Below the pieces are notes generated by a model, which saw only the letters and a program-made list of their open reading frames with translations, made no database searches and had not been told where the DNA came from. This document shows, piece after piece, positions 25,510-33,741 of a stretch of DNA of 64,000 nucleotides (position 1 is the stretch's first letter; the number at the start of each line of letters is the position of its first letter). Source of the DNA: Flavipsychrobacter sp. (GTDB lineage Bacteria > Bacteroidota > Bacteroidia > Chitinophagales > Chitinophagaceae); NCBI GenBank assembly GCA_016786665.1, contig JAEUVZ010000023.1, positions 1-64,000 of the forward strand, written 5' to 3'. The position numbers and the translations under genes were made by a program.

Positions 25510-26235
25510 CTAAAAGCGGACAATCAGGTAAAATACTACCGGCATGCTGAATGCGCCTTCCGACTCATCATTTTCCAGGCGGGTATAATTGGTAACCCAG
25601 GGGCGGGACGGCGTAGAGAAATCGCGCTTGGTGACCTCTATTGTCTGTTCCTTGCGGCCCATCCGGTAATAAAAGCTGGCTTCGGTGCCTATCAGAATGT
25701 TGCGGTTGATGCTGTACCGCAGCCAGGCCATAGCCCCACCACCCATACTGTTGATGCGGCTGTTCACTATCGTGGTGGTAGTATCGGCGGATTTCAGCAG
25801 GTTCTTGGTGTTGTTGTTGTCATCGGCAAACACAAAGTCGGCCCCAACACCCGTAGTCCATTTATCAGAAAGCTGAAAGGACTTTTCCAGGCCGGCGCGG
25901 ATGTTCATATTGGTCATATCTCCATCACGGGCATTCACGCCATCGTCGTCGGCAAACGAGCGCTGGCTGTATCCGCCACCCAGGCGCAGCCCCACCCCCG
26001 TCTTGCGGTGCGTGACTGTATAGGTAAGCAGGTAGGGATTGGCCGGTGTGGCCTGCGTACCGCTATTGAAATTGAATACCTGCCGTATCAATTCATTCAT
26101 CTGAACGCCTACCTGGTGCTCCAGGCGTTTTTGACGGGGCATTACGGACACTTGGTCACTGGTGGTGTTGTCCTGGGCGTAGGAAGGTAACATCCCTCCC
26201 GCGAGGAGGAATGTAAGTAGAAGGTTTTTTTTCAT
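25510..26235 (-). CDS. Outer-membrane beta-barrel protein of unknown function
   Basis: 241 residues with a signal peptide (MKKNLLLTFLLAGGMLPSYAQ). The mature part shows regularly spaced amphipathic strands (GVGLRLGGGYSQRSF, NMNIRAGLEKSFQL, WTTGVGADFVFA, IGTEASFYYRMG) and ends with FSMPVVFYLIVRF, as in small outer-membrane barrels. No specific family is evident. It follows the cytochrome c peroxidase gene by only 3 bp, so both are co-transcribed and it may serve the same envelope process, but the link is not understood. Confidence 0.7.
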   Translation of the reverse strand: MKKNLLLTFLLAGGMLPSYAQDNTTSDQVSVMPRQKRLEHQVGVQMNELIRQVFNFNSGTQATPANPYLLTYTVTHRKTGVGLRLGGGYSQRSFADDDGVNARDGDMTNMNIRAGLEKSFQLSDKWTTGVGADFVFADDNNNTKNLLKSADTTTTIVNSRINSMGGGAMAWLRYSINRNILIGTEASFYYRMGRKEQTIEVTKRDFSTPSRPWVTNYTRLENDESEGAFSMPVVFYLIVRF

Positions 26236-26238
26236 TAA

Positions 26239-27351
26239 CTATTTGATTTTAAATGGATTCGAGAATTTAGGGTCGGTGATCATCTCATAATCGGTGAGCG
26301 TTTTCAAGAATGCTACCAGGGCCGCTTTTTCGTCGGTGGTAATATTCATCTTCATTGCTTTACCGTCAGGGCCTTTCAGGCGGCTATCGAGCGAGGCTGC
26401 ATTCTTTATATTGTGGCTATAGTGCTCTATCACTTCTTCCAGCGTAGTAAAACGCCCGTCGTGCATATAAGGAGCTGTAAGCGCGATATTGTGCAGGTTG
26501 GGAATGCGGAATTTGCCCTCGTCGGCCGGGTTGCCGGTTATAGCGGCGCGCCCCTTGTCGGTAGGAGTTGTTTCCAGGCCGATATTAACAAAGTTCTGGC
26601 CCATAGTGCCGTAGTACACAGCCGGAGTGAGCGTGTGGCAGCTGCGGCAGTTGTACTTGCTGTCGAATAGCGTCATGCCATACAGTTCCTGTGCGTTCAT
26701 CACCTTTTCACCCTGCTGCTGACGGTCGAGTTTGGAGCGGTTTGCCTGTATTGACTGGAGGAATGTGGTAACAGATTCCGAAATGCGCTCGTTGGTAATG
26801 TTACCATCTCCGTAGGCGGCGCTGAACAGCTCGCGGTAATACGGCAGCTCGGCCAGCTTGGCGGGTATCGTGTTCAGGTCGGCCACGCCCATTTCCACAT
26901 GGTTATTTATCGGGCGCAGAATGAGGTCGTTGAGCGAGGAAGAGCGTCCGTCCCAGAAAAGACTGATGCCTACACCGCCAAACACGTTAGGGCCGGGCAG
27001 ATTTTGCAGCGGCATGGAATTACGCCCGGTAAGGCGGTTCTCAAAGCCACGGCTGAAGGTTGCATCATCGGCAAAGGCCAGCGCTTGCTTGTGGCAGGTG
27101 CCACACGATACCGAATTGTTGATAGACAGGTGCCGGTCGTAAAACAGCACACGGCCCAGGGCTGCTTTATTGTTATCTACCGGTATACCAAAACCGGAGC
27201 CGGAATAATCGTAAGGCATGGCCGGCATTTCCAGCACTTCGGTGCCCTGGCTTAACGCCTGGCCTACGTGGTCGCCCGATTTTTTGCAGGAATAAATGGT
27301 AGCTGCAGCCAGCGCCGCAGAAAGAAAGAAGATAGGAGTTACCTTTCTCAT
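26239..27351 (-). CDS. Di-heme cytochrome c peroxidase/MauG family lipoprotein
   Basis: 370 residues from the ATG at 27351; the alternative start 60 bp upstream only adds a poor leader. A lipobox IYSC (Cys22) indicates a lipoprotein. Two c-type heme sites are present, C83GTCH87 and C235RSCH239, the arrangement of bacterial di-heme cytochrome c peroxidases and MauG-like enzymes. Further family segments are FYDRHLSINNSVSC and APYMHDGRFTTLEEVIEHY. The protein should sit in the periplasm and reduce hydrogen peroxide or oxidise a partner. It is the first gene of an operon with an outer-membrane barrel protein. Confidence 0.88.
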   Translation of the reverse strand: MRKVTPIFFLSAALAAATIYSCKKSGDHVGQALSQGTEVLEMPAMPYDYSGSGFGIPVDNNKAALGRVLFYDRHLSINNSVSCGTCHKQALAFADDATFSRGFENRLTGRNSMPLQNLPGPNVFGGVGISLFWDGRSSSLNDLILRPINNHVEMGVADLNTIPAKLAELPYYRELFSAAYGDGNITNERISESVTTFLQSIQANRSKLDRQQQGEKVMNAQELYGMTLFDSKYNCRSCHTLTPAVYYGTMGQNFVNIGLETTPTDKGRAAITGNPADEGKFRIPNLHNIALTAPYMHDGRFTTLEEVIEHYSHNIKNAASLDSRLKGPDGKAMKMNITTDEKAALVAFLKTLTDYEMITDPKFSNPFKIK

Positions 27352-27432
27352 AGGGAGTTTTTTTAAGAAGCGGTGTATATAACATTGTAAATATAGCAAT
27401 AAATCATTCATCTAATACAACGACGAACCCTA

Positions 27433-28059
27433 TTATTTTGGTACATACACGACAAATTTTTCTTCAAAAAATGATTCGGGGAAGATTTCGTGTACGCTCC
27501 AGGGCCGCGCATTCAGTTTTGATTCGGTTATTTCCTTTTTCAGGTCGCCACCCTTCAGGCATATCAGTCCGTTGGGCAGGTCGTCACCGGCCTTTCCCTT
27601 CAGCAGCATCCTGTTCGTCCAGCGCCAGAGGTCAGCGAGCGGCGCTACAGCGCGCGATACCGCATAGTCGAACATACGGCCCTTGATGTCTTCTACGCGG
27701 GTATGAATGGCCGTTACGTTCTTCAGGCCTATGGCATCGGCCACCCCCTGCACCACCTTTATCTTTTTGCCGATGCTATCGGAGAGCACAAACTCCACTT
27801 CCGGGAAGAAAATAGCCAATGGTATACCGGGGAAGCCACCACCAGTACCTATATCCACCACTTTGGCCCCGTCGTGAAAGTGGTTGACCGCCGCTATGGC
27901 CAGCGAGTGAAGCACATGCCGCTCATAGAGTTCATCAATGTCCTTCCGGGATATGACGTTAATTTTTTCGTTCCACTCTTTATAGAGCTCGCCCAGCATA
28001 CCAAATTGCTGGTTCTGTGTATCGGTAAAATCGTCGAAGTATTTTTTAACTATTTCCAC
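27433..28059 (-). CDS. rsmG: 16S rRNA (guanine-527-N7)-methyltransferase RsmG
   Basis: 208 residues, the usual length. The SAM-binding motif VVDIGTGGGFPGIPLAI (about 67-83) and the preceding RHVLHSLA segment are diagnostic of RsmG (GidB). It methylates N7 of G527 in 16S rRNA in the cytoplasm; loss gives low-level streptomycin resistance in other bacteria. The start overlaps the end of the upstream glycosyltransferase gene by 10 bp, so the two are probably one transcript although their functions are unrelated. Confidence 0.92.
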   Translation of the reverse strand: MEIVKKYFDDFTDTQNQQFGMLGELYKEWNEKINVISRKDIDELYERHVLHSLAIAAVNHFHDGAKVVDIGTGGGFPGIPLAIFFPEVEFVLSDSIGKKIKVVQGVADAIGLKNVTAIHTRVEDIKGRMFDYAVSRAVAPLADLWRWTNRMLLKGKAGDDLPNGLICLKGGDLKKEITESKLNARPWSVHEIFPESFFEEKFVVYVPK

Positions 28060-29177
28060 TGTGTTTTGTTTTTCAGCGCTATGTACGGCGCGAATGCAAA
28101 GTTATATATCATCCAGCCTATATCGAATACCAGGAATGCCGGTGCCAGAGAGGCCTCTCCCGTGCGCCTTGCGGCCCGGTACATAGCCGGAAGGTAGCTC
28201 ACCATCCGCAGCCCCACAGCCGCCAGCGCCCAGCCCGGACAGGCCGCTACCACCCCGGCGAACGACAGCCACATAAGGCTGTGGCTGAGCGCGTACAAGC
28301 CCAGCAGGGCCTGTATGTTCTTTTTATAATACTTACCGGTAGAAAGGTGCCGCTGCTTTTGGGCTATCCACTCGCGCCAGGTTGCTTTGCTCCCGGTAAT
28401 GGTGAAAGCCTCCGGGTGGCAAACGATGGCCACATTGTCCTTCCCTCCCGCCGCAGCCACCAGCAGGTCGTCGTCGCCGGAGGGCAACAGGCTCCAGGCT
28501 GCCGAAGTGCTGGCCTCCGTGTAAGCCTCCCTCATGCAGGCCAGGTTCCGGCCTACGGCCATGTAGGGGCGCCCGCAGAGCGCGTACGTGCTGTATTGCA
28601 GAAAAGTGTGCAGGGTTTCCCAGCGGGTAAAGGCATTTAACACTCCCGGGGTGCGGGCATACTTTCCGTACCCGGCGGCTATTTTTCCGCCCCTGCGCAG
28701 CGGTTCGGTCATCATATCCAGCCAGTGGGGGCCGGCGGGTGCACAGTCGGCATCGGTGAGCAGCAGCAGGTTATGGCCGGCATGCTTCACCCCCTCGCTA
28801 AGCGCGAACTTCTTGCCCGGGAAGATGCGTGGTTCGCCCGGCGATATGGTTACATGCCAGAGGCCATCGTATTGCTGCTCCATCTCCCGGAGTACCTCTT
28901 CGGTGTCGTCGGTAGAGCAGTCGTTCACCACTATCACTTCATATAGCGCTTTGCCCGCCTCATTGCTGTATCTTTGCGCCATTACCAGCGGCAGGTTGCG
29001 GCGCAGGTTGGCGGCCTCGTTTCGGGCGCAGATGATAACCGAAACGGGTAGCCGGGGGGTGTTGTTATCCCTCTCCGGTACCGGCAGGCGGTATATACGG
29101 CTGAAGATACCCAGCGCGTACACACACTGCACGGCAACCGAAAGCAACAGCACGGCCAGTAGAATGGAATAGAACAC
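28050..29177 (-). CDS. Membrane-bound family 2 glycosyltransferase
   Basis: About 375 residues. An N-terminal membrane helix (VFYSILLAVLLLSVAV) is followed by a GT-A domain with SVIICARNEAANLRRNL, the EVIVVNDCSTDDT nucleotide site and the DXD-like TDADC. A QKQRH motif near 260 and two or three C-terminal helices fit processive or lipid-linked GT2 enzymes. The open frame runs back to 29408, but that would overlap the divergent tgt gene. I therefore place the start at the GTG at 29177; a GTG at 29213 is a possible alternative. The glycan is unknown. It overlaps rsmG by 10 bp. Confidence 0.78.
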   Translation of the reverse strand: MFYSILLAVLLLSVAVQCVYALGIFSRIYRLPVPERDNNTPRLPVSVIICARNEAANLRRNLPLVMAQRYSNEAGKALYEVIVVNDCSTDDTEEVLREMEQQYDGLWHVTISPGEPRIFPGKKFALSEGVKHAGHNLLLLTDADCAPAGPHWLDMMTEPLRRGGKIAAGYGKYARTPGVLNAFTRWETLHTFLQYSTYALCGRPYMAVGRNLACMREAYTEASTSAAWSLLPSGDDDLLVAAAGGKDNVAIVCHPEAFTITGSKATWREWIAQKQRHLSTGKYYKKNIQALLGLYALSHSLMWLSFAGVVAACPGWALAAVGLRMVSYLPAMYRAARRTGEASLAPAFLVFDIGWMIYNFAFAPYIALKNKTQWK

Positions 29178-29229
29178 CCGCGCAAGATAAAATATTAAAA
29201 GATGCCCCGCCACGGCGGGTAACGGTTTT

Positions 29230-30360
29230 ATGGAGTTTGAATTAAAAGCACAGGATAAGAACAGCAAGGCACGGGCCGGGGTTATCACCACCGGGCACGG
29301 ACCAATAGAGACCCCCATCTTTATGCCTGTGGGCACCGTGGGCAGCGTGAAAGCCGTGCTGCAGGACCAACTGAAGAGCGAAATAAAGGCGCAGATAATA
29401 CTGGGCAATACATATCACCTGTACCTGAGGCCGGGAACCGAAGTGCTGGAAGCTGCGGGCGGACTACACAAGTTCAACGGCTGGGACCGGCCCATACTTA
29501 CCGATAGCGGCGGATACCAGGTGTTCTCCCTTTCCGGCCAGCGAAAGCTGACGGAAGAAGGCGCTATGTTCCAGTCGCACATAGATGGCTCGCGGCATAT
29601 GTTCTCGCCGGAAAAAGTAATGGAGATACAGCGAAGCATAGGCGCGGACATCATTATGGCCTTTGACGAGTGCCCACCCTACCCATCGGACTACAGCTAC
29701 GCGCAGAAATCGATGGAGCTGACACACCGCTGGCTGGCCCGCTGTGTGCAGCACCTGGACCAGACGGAACCTAAGTATGGCTACGAGCAGACCCTGTTCC
29801 CCATAGTGCAGGGCAGCACCTACAAAGACCTGCGCCAGGCATCGGCGGAATTTGTGGCCGGTATGGAGTGCGACGGGAACGCCATTGGCGGCCTTTCGGT
29901 AGGTGAGCCGGAGGAAATGATGTACGAAATGGCCGCACTCTGCTGCGAGTACCTGCCGGAAGATAAGCCCCGCTACCTGATGGGTGTGGGCACGCCCTGG
30001 AATATACTGGAGAATATCGCGCTGGGCATAGATATGTTTGACTGCGTGATGCCTACCCGCAACGGCCGCAATGGCATGCTCTTTACCAGCAAGGGCGTGG
30101 TAAACATCCGCAATAAGAAATGGGCGACCGATTTCAGCCCGATAGACGATGCTATAGATTGCCCTACCAGCAGCTTTTACAGCAAAGCCTACCTGCGCCA
30201 CCTGATGATAGCCGGTGAGATACTGGGCCTGCAGATAGCCAGCGTGCACAACCTGGCCTTCTACCTGCATTTGGTAAAGCAGGCCCGTACGCATATTTTG
30301 CAGGGAGATTACCATAGCTGGAAAAACGAAATGATACCACAATTAAAACAAAGGCTTTAA
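29230..30360 (+). CDS. tgt: tRNA-guanine(34) transglycosylase (Tgt)
   Basis: 376 residues covering the whole TGT fold. Asp92 in DSGGYQ and the nucleophile Asp271 in MFDCVMPTRNGRNG are present, as are the base-binding segments MAFDECPPYPSDY and GGLSVGEP. It exchanges guanine 34 for preQ1 in tRNAs with GUN anticodons. The zinc region is unusual: the expected CxCxxC reads IDCPTS (309-314), keeping only Cys311, while His340 in SVHNL is conserved. This may be a feature of the lineage. The gene precedes lptF/G, a common neighbour in Bacteroidota. A YhhQ-type precursor transporter is encoded elsewhere in the window. Confidence 0.95.
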   Translation: MEFELKAQDKNSKARAGVITTGHGPIETPIFMPVGTVGSVKAVLQDQLKSEIKAQIILGNTYHLYLRPGTEVLEAAGGLHKFNGWDRPILTDSGGYQVFSLSGQRKLTEEGAMFQSHIDGSRHMFSPEKVMEIQRSIGADIIMAFDECPPYPSDYSYAQKSMELTHRWLARCVQHLDQTEPKYGYEQTLFPIVQGSTYKDLRQASAEFVAGMECDGNAIGGLSVGEPEEMMYEMAALCCEYLPEDKPRYLMGVGTPWNILENIALGIDMFDCVMPTRNGRNGMLFTSKGVVNIRNKKWATDFSPIDDAIDCPTSSFYSKAYLRHLMIAGEILGLQIASVHNLAFYLHLVKQARTHILQGDYHSWKNEMIPQLKQRL

Positions 30361-30430
30361 CCCCCGGTACTAAAGGGGCTTAAAATCCCAGGCGCCCCCC
30401 TTTGCGGGCTGGGTTTTCGGAGGGGCCGAG
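30361..30430. repeat. Imperfect hairpin/REP-like element between tgt and lptF/G
   Basis: AAAATCCCAG and CTGGGTTTT pair with one bulge and enclose C- and G-blocks (GCGCCCCCC, TTTGCGGGC). The end reads GGGGCCGAGAGGA, similar in style to the palindrome after the E1 gene. It may act as an intergenic terminator/attenuator or as a dispersed repeat. Confidence 0.4.
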
Positions 30431-30435
30431 AGGAC

Positions 30436-31509
30436 ATGAAAAAACTAGACTGGTTCATACTAAAGAAATTTCTTACCACGTTCTTCTTCACCATCCTGCT
30501 GATGGCGTTGATAGCCAGTGTTATTGACTTTTCTGAAAAGATGAACGACTTCACCAAAAAGGACGTTCCCCTATCTGCTATCCTCAATTACTTCAAGAAT
30601 TTTATCCCCCACATTACGGCGCTGCTGTTCCAATTCTTCCTGTTTATCGCCACCATCTTCTTTACCTCCAAGATGGCGTATAAATCGGAGATAATAGCCA
30701 TACTGGCCAACGGGGTATCGTTCCAGCGCTTCCTGAGGCCCTATATAATAGGCGCCGTTTTGCTCTGCGGCCTATCCCTGTGGGCGAACCACTTTATAGT
30801 GCCCATGGCCAACAAACAGCGCCTGGCCTTTGAAGACCGGTACATACACCTGGAGAAAGCCTCGGCCGACCAGAACGTGCACCTGCGGCTGACCAAAGAC
30901 CTGTATATCTTTATGCAGAACTTTGACTACAAGACCAATACCGGCAACCGCTTTACCGCCGAGCGCATAGTGGGCACCGAGCTAAAGGAAAAAACCATAG
31001 CCGACCGGGTAAGCTACGACTCTACCAAAAAGGAATGGACGCTCTATAACGTGCGCATCCGCAAGAACAACGGCATGACCGAAGAGCTGAAGGTGTTTGC
31101 CGAGCTGAAACAGAAATACCCCTTTGTGCCGCACGACCTGGACGAAGACGAAAGTGTGAAGGAAGCCCTCACCACACCAGAGCTGACGCGCTATATAGAG
31201 CGCGAGAAACTGCGCGGCCGCGAAACGCTGAACTTCTTCTATGTAGAAAAATACCGCCGTACCTCGCAGCCCTTTGCCGGGATGATAATGGTGGTAATAG
31301 GCGCCTGCATCGCCAGCCGTAAGATACGGGGCGGCAGCGGGCTGCACCTGGCGCTGGGCATAGTGCTGAGCGCGGTGTACTTCTTTACCATGCAGTTTTC
31401 CACCACCTTCTCTACCAAGGCCGGCCTCAACCCCCTCCTCTCGGTATGGATCATGAACTTCGTGTTTGGCGGTGTGGCCCTGGTGTTGCTGCGGAAGCAG
31501 ATAAGGTAA
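30436..31509 (+). CDS. LptF/LptG family lipopolysaccharide export permease
   Basis: 357 residues of the YjgP/YjgQ permease family. Helices at both ends (about 10-32, 50-75, 95-115, and three between 270 and 355) surround a periplasmic beta-jellyroll-like region. Typical segments are LDWFILKKFLTTFFFTILL and YFKNFIPHITALLFQFFLF. LptF and LptG with the ATPase LptB pull lipopolysaccharide from the inner membrane and pass it to LptC/LptA. From sequence alone I cannot say whether this is F or G. It lies 75 bp after tgt on the same strand, a conserved order in Bacteroidota. Confidence 0.9.
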   Translation: MKKLDWFILKKFLTTFFFTILLMALIASVIDFSEKMNDFTKKDVPLSAILNYFKNFIPHITALLFQFFLFIATIFFTSKMAYKSEIIAILANGVSFQRFLRPYIIGAVLLCGLSLWANHFIVPMANKQRLAFEDRYIHLEKASADQNVHLRLTKDLYIFMQNFDYKTNTGNRFTAERIVGTELKEKTIADRVSYDSTKKEWTLYNVRIRKNNGMTEELKVFAELKQKYPFVPHDLDEDESVKEALTTPELTRYIEREKLRGRETLNFFYVEKYRRTSQPFAGMIMVVIGACIASRKIRGGSGLHLALGIVLSAVYFFTMQFSTTFSTKAGLNPLLSVWIMNFVFGGVALVLLRKQIR

Positions 31510-31610
31510 GGGGGCAGTTGATTACTTATGTAAGTGTGACACTTTGACTGGCTAGGATACATTTTTCCCAAAATTCCGTCCAACAAATAAAATCCAATAA
31601 AAATGGCATA

Positions 31611-31644
31611 ATGTCATTATGTCTGACATTTTATTGTACATTTG
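31611..31644 (+). promoter_or_regulatory. Promoter-like element with inverted repeat before the small orphan gene
   Basis: TACATTTG at 31637-31644 matches the Bacteroidota -7 box. Just upstream ATGTCA (31611-31616) and TGACAT (31624-31629) form an inverted repeat with a seven-base gap that could be an operator. No good -33 box is seen. Confidence 0.35.
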
Positions 31645-31684
31645 ACAAATAAATTGGAATTTTTAACTAAATTGGAACTTAGTA

Positions 31685-31957
31685 ATGAGAAAGATTTTAG
31701 ATTGGACTTTTTTTGATAAAGATTATTTCGACTATAAATGTGAGATTTTCCTGATAGTAACTAACGGAAAAAGTCAATTTGTTGCAAAATCGTGCGATGG
31801 AAAGTTTGATAAATTTGAAATTATACTGTCAAACCATAAAAGGGAACCAGCCTACACGATTACAGACGCGCACTTTTTTCAAAAGTTTAATCATGAACTC
31901 TCAATACTAGGCGACTGCATAGCAGAAATCATTTACAACAATAAGTTTAGTCATTAA
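31685..31957 (+). CDS. Small AT-rich orphan protein next to the RloC-like gene
   Basis: 90 residues (MRKILDWTFFDKDYFDYKCE...) without signal peptide or membrane helix; mixed charged and aromatic residues suggest a small soluble protein. I recognise no family. Base composition is far more AT-rich than the genes on either side but similar to the adjacent ATPase gene, with which it is convergent and overlaps by 4 bp. It is probably part of the same imported segment. A -7-like box lies 40 bp upstream. It could be a partner or regulator of the ATPase, but this is only positional. Confidence 0.5.
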   Translation: MRKILDWTFFDKDYFDYKCEIFLIVTNGKSQFVAKSCDGKFDKFEIILSNHKREPAYTITDAHFFQKFNHELSILGDCIAEIIYNNKFSH

Positions 31958-33741
31958 TTTCCCAAGCTATCCTGCGCTTCACAAACTTTAAGCATGCTAT
32001 TATAATGTTCTAAATCGACTTTTTTTATTAGCCAAAGAATATCGTTTACGACGTTTTTTCCTTCCTCTAATAGAACCTCCACCGTATTGTCAAAGGACTC
32101 TATTCGGTCAAGGTGGGAATATTTGTTTAGAAAGAAGCTAATTCGCTCTTTTTGAGCAGTATCTAGTCCCAATTTTACACCCATTCCAAGGACAGCATCA
32201 AATCCAGTATCGGCAGGTGTCTTGAAACTTGTAAGACCTTCGAGAAGTCTTCTAGCCGTATTAGCTATTGAATAGCAAATCAGTTCATCAACATCGTCCA
32301 ACTTTTGGTACTGAAGCATGGTAGAGAATACATGCTGATATTCAGAATGAAAGTTCGTCAACGATTTGCCAGCATTTAATAGATTACCCCGGTTGAAAGA
32401 GTAGACGTGCGTCTTAACTATATACTCGTCATCCTTCTTTTTATTTTTTCGATGCATCCAATCGCGCACTTGCTTAAAAAACCAAAAATTATGTGTCAAT
32501 ACGATTAATTGCTCGGCTCCATCAACATACTTTTTTATGAAAGACGAAGCATTAAAAAGATGGTTACTATCAAAGCTAGATATCGGATCGTCAAGAACGA
32601 TTATGAGACTGGATAATGGTATGTCGTTCTCTCGGATTTTTGAAAAAAAATAGATTAAGGATATTGCTGTCTTTTCTCCTTCACTCAGATTTCTTGCTGG
32701 AATGCCGGCACGAATTAATTGATAGCCGCCCGTTGCTACCGTTTCTAACGTGATATCATTGCGTCCGAGAAACTTATGTAGATGCTCATTCAAGTCATCA
32801 ATTGCTATGGCATCATTCCTCAATTCGCTCTCTAAAAATCTTATCCTGTCTGAAACGTCTTTGAGATCTATTTCTTGCTTTATAATAGCCTCTTGTAATC
32901 TCCCCCAATTCTCTTCTTCCTTGACTAATCCATCTTGACGAGCTTGCAATGCGACAAAATGGTTTTCAATTTTAACCCGCGCTGCTTCAGCAAGTTCCTT
33001 GTGCTCATTAGTTATTCTATTATGTTTTTTAACGTGTGACTTTACAAGTTCCAATGCTGTGTTGTAGTTATCAACCGTTTCAAGAGTTAAAATGCTTCCT
33101 TCCAGTGCGTCGAATGGATTTTCTTTTTTCTTCTCAAGCTGTTTTTGTAGGCCTGAAATGATTTCGTTAAAATTGACTGTAAGGATATTAAGCAAATGGA
33201 TTGATTCCTGGTAAGCATTTCTGAGGTCTTCGTATAGCAGATGACTATCATCACCGATTTCCTGACGCATCCCCTTGCTAAGCGTTTCAATCATCACTTT
33301 TATCTGACCCATCAATGCCGAATATTCATCGCTGAAATGATCTTCAAGCAACTTAAGCCGAGTCTCACTGATTTTTTGACCGCAGAAGTCACAGAGTTCA
33401 CTTTTATCTTTTTTATGGATTTCTAAACCACGTCCAACCCATTCGCTTATATCGGGATTATCCCTTAAACGTTCAATCACCTTAGAGCTAATTACTCTTG
33501 ACGTTATCGAATTAACATCAGAAAAAATTTTTTTTAGCTTTTCCAAATCAATTGGATTAGGGAGTCCATCTTCTGAAACAGCAGCCATTTTACTGTTTTC
33601 CAGCGTAAAATTCTTCTCTGCTACAAGTTTTTGGTCATTGAGAATGTGATTATCAAGTTTATCCTTTTCTAGTCTTGGCCAAATTGTTTTAATTGAGGTT
33701 GCTTTATTATAAGTCACATCGGCATACACGGTTCCAAGCAA
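31954..33741 (-). CDS. C-terminal fragment of the RloC-like ATPase
   Basis: 595 residues if begun at TTG 33741, though the true start is upstream in the other frame. Visible: hook Cys117 and Cys120 (LCDFCGQK) in the coiled coil, ABC signature NLSEGEKTAIS, Walker B SLIIVLDDP followed by the D-loop SSFDS, the H-switch VLTHN, and in the tail Arg497-x3-Glu501 and NKYSH ending at His543. Arg, Glu and His are the catalytic set known for PrrC/RloC anticodon nucleases, with an R-x3-E spacing as in PrrC. The nuclease role is inference, since AAA_13 proteins without nuclease activity share part of this tail. Confidence 0.65.
   Translation of the reverse strand: MLGTVYADVTYNKATSIKTIWPRLEKDKLDNHILNDQKLVAEKNFTLENSKMAAVSEDGLPNPIDLEKLKKIFSDVNSITSRVISSKVIERLRDNPDISEWVGRGLEIHKKDKSELCDFCGQKISETRLKLLEDHFSDEYSALMGQIKVMIETLSKGMRQEIGDDSHLLYEDLRNAYQESIHLLNILTVNFNEIISGLQKQLEKKKENPFDALEGSILTLETVDNYNTALELVKSHVKKHNRITNEHKELAEAARVKIENHFVALQARQDGLVKEEENWGRLQEAIIKQEIDLKDVSDRIRFLESELRNDAIAIDDLNEHLHKFLGRNDITLETVATGGYQLIRAGIPARNLSEGEKTAISLIYFFSKIRENDIPLSSLIIVLDDPISSFDSNHLFNASSFIKKYVDGAEQLIVLTHNFWFFKQVRDWMHRKNKKKDDEYIVKTHVYSFNRGNLLNAGKSLTNFHSEYQHVFSTMLQYQKLDDVDELICYSIANTARRLLEGLTSFKTPADTGFDAVLGMGVKLGLDTAQKERISFFLNKYSHLDRIESFDNTVEVLLEEGKNVVNDILWLIKKVDLEHYNSMLKVCEAQDSLGN

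Noticed and set aside
29178-29408. Extended N-terminus of the GT2 gene
   Set aside because: It would overlap the start of the divergent tgt gene and adds no domain; an internal GTG start gives a normal membrane helix at the N-terminus.
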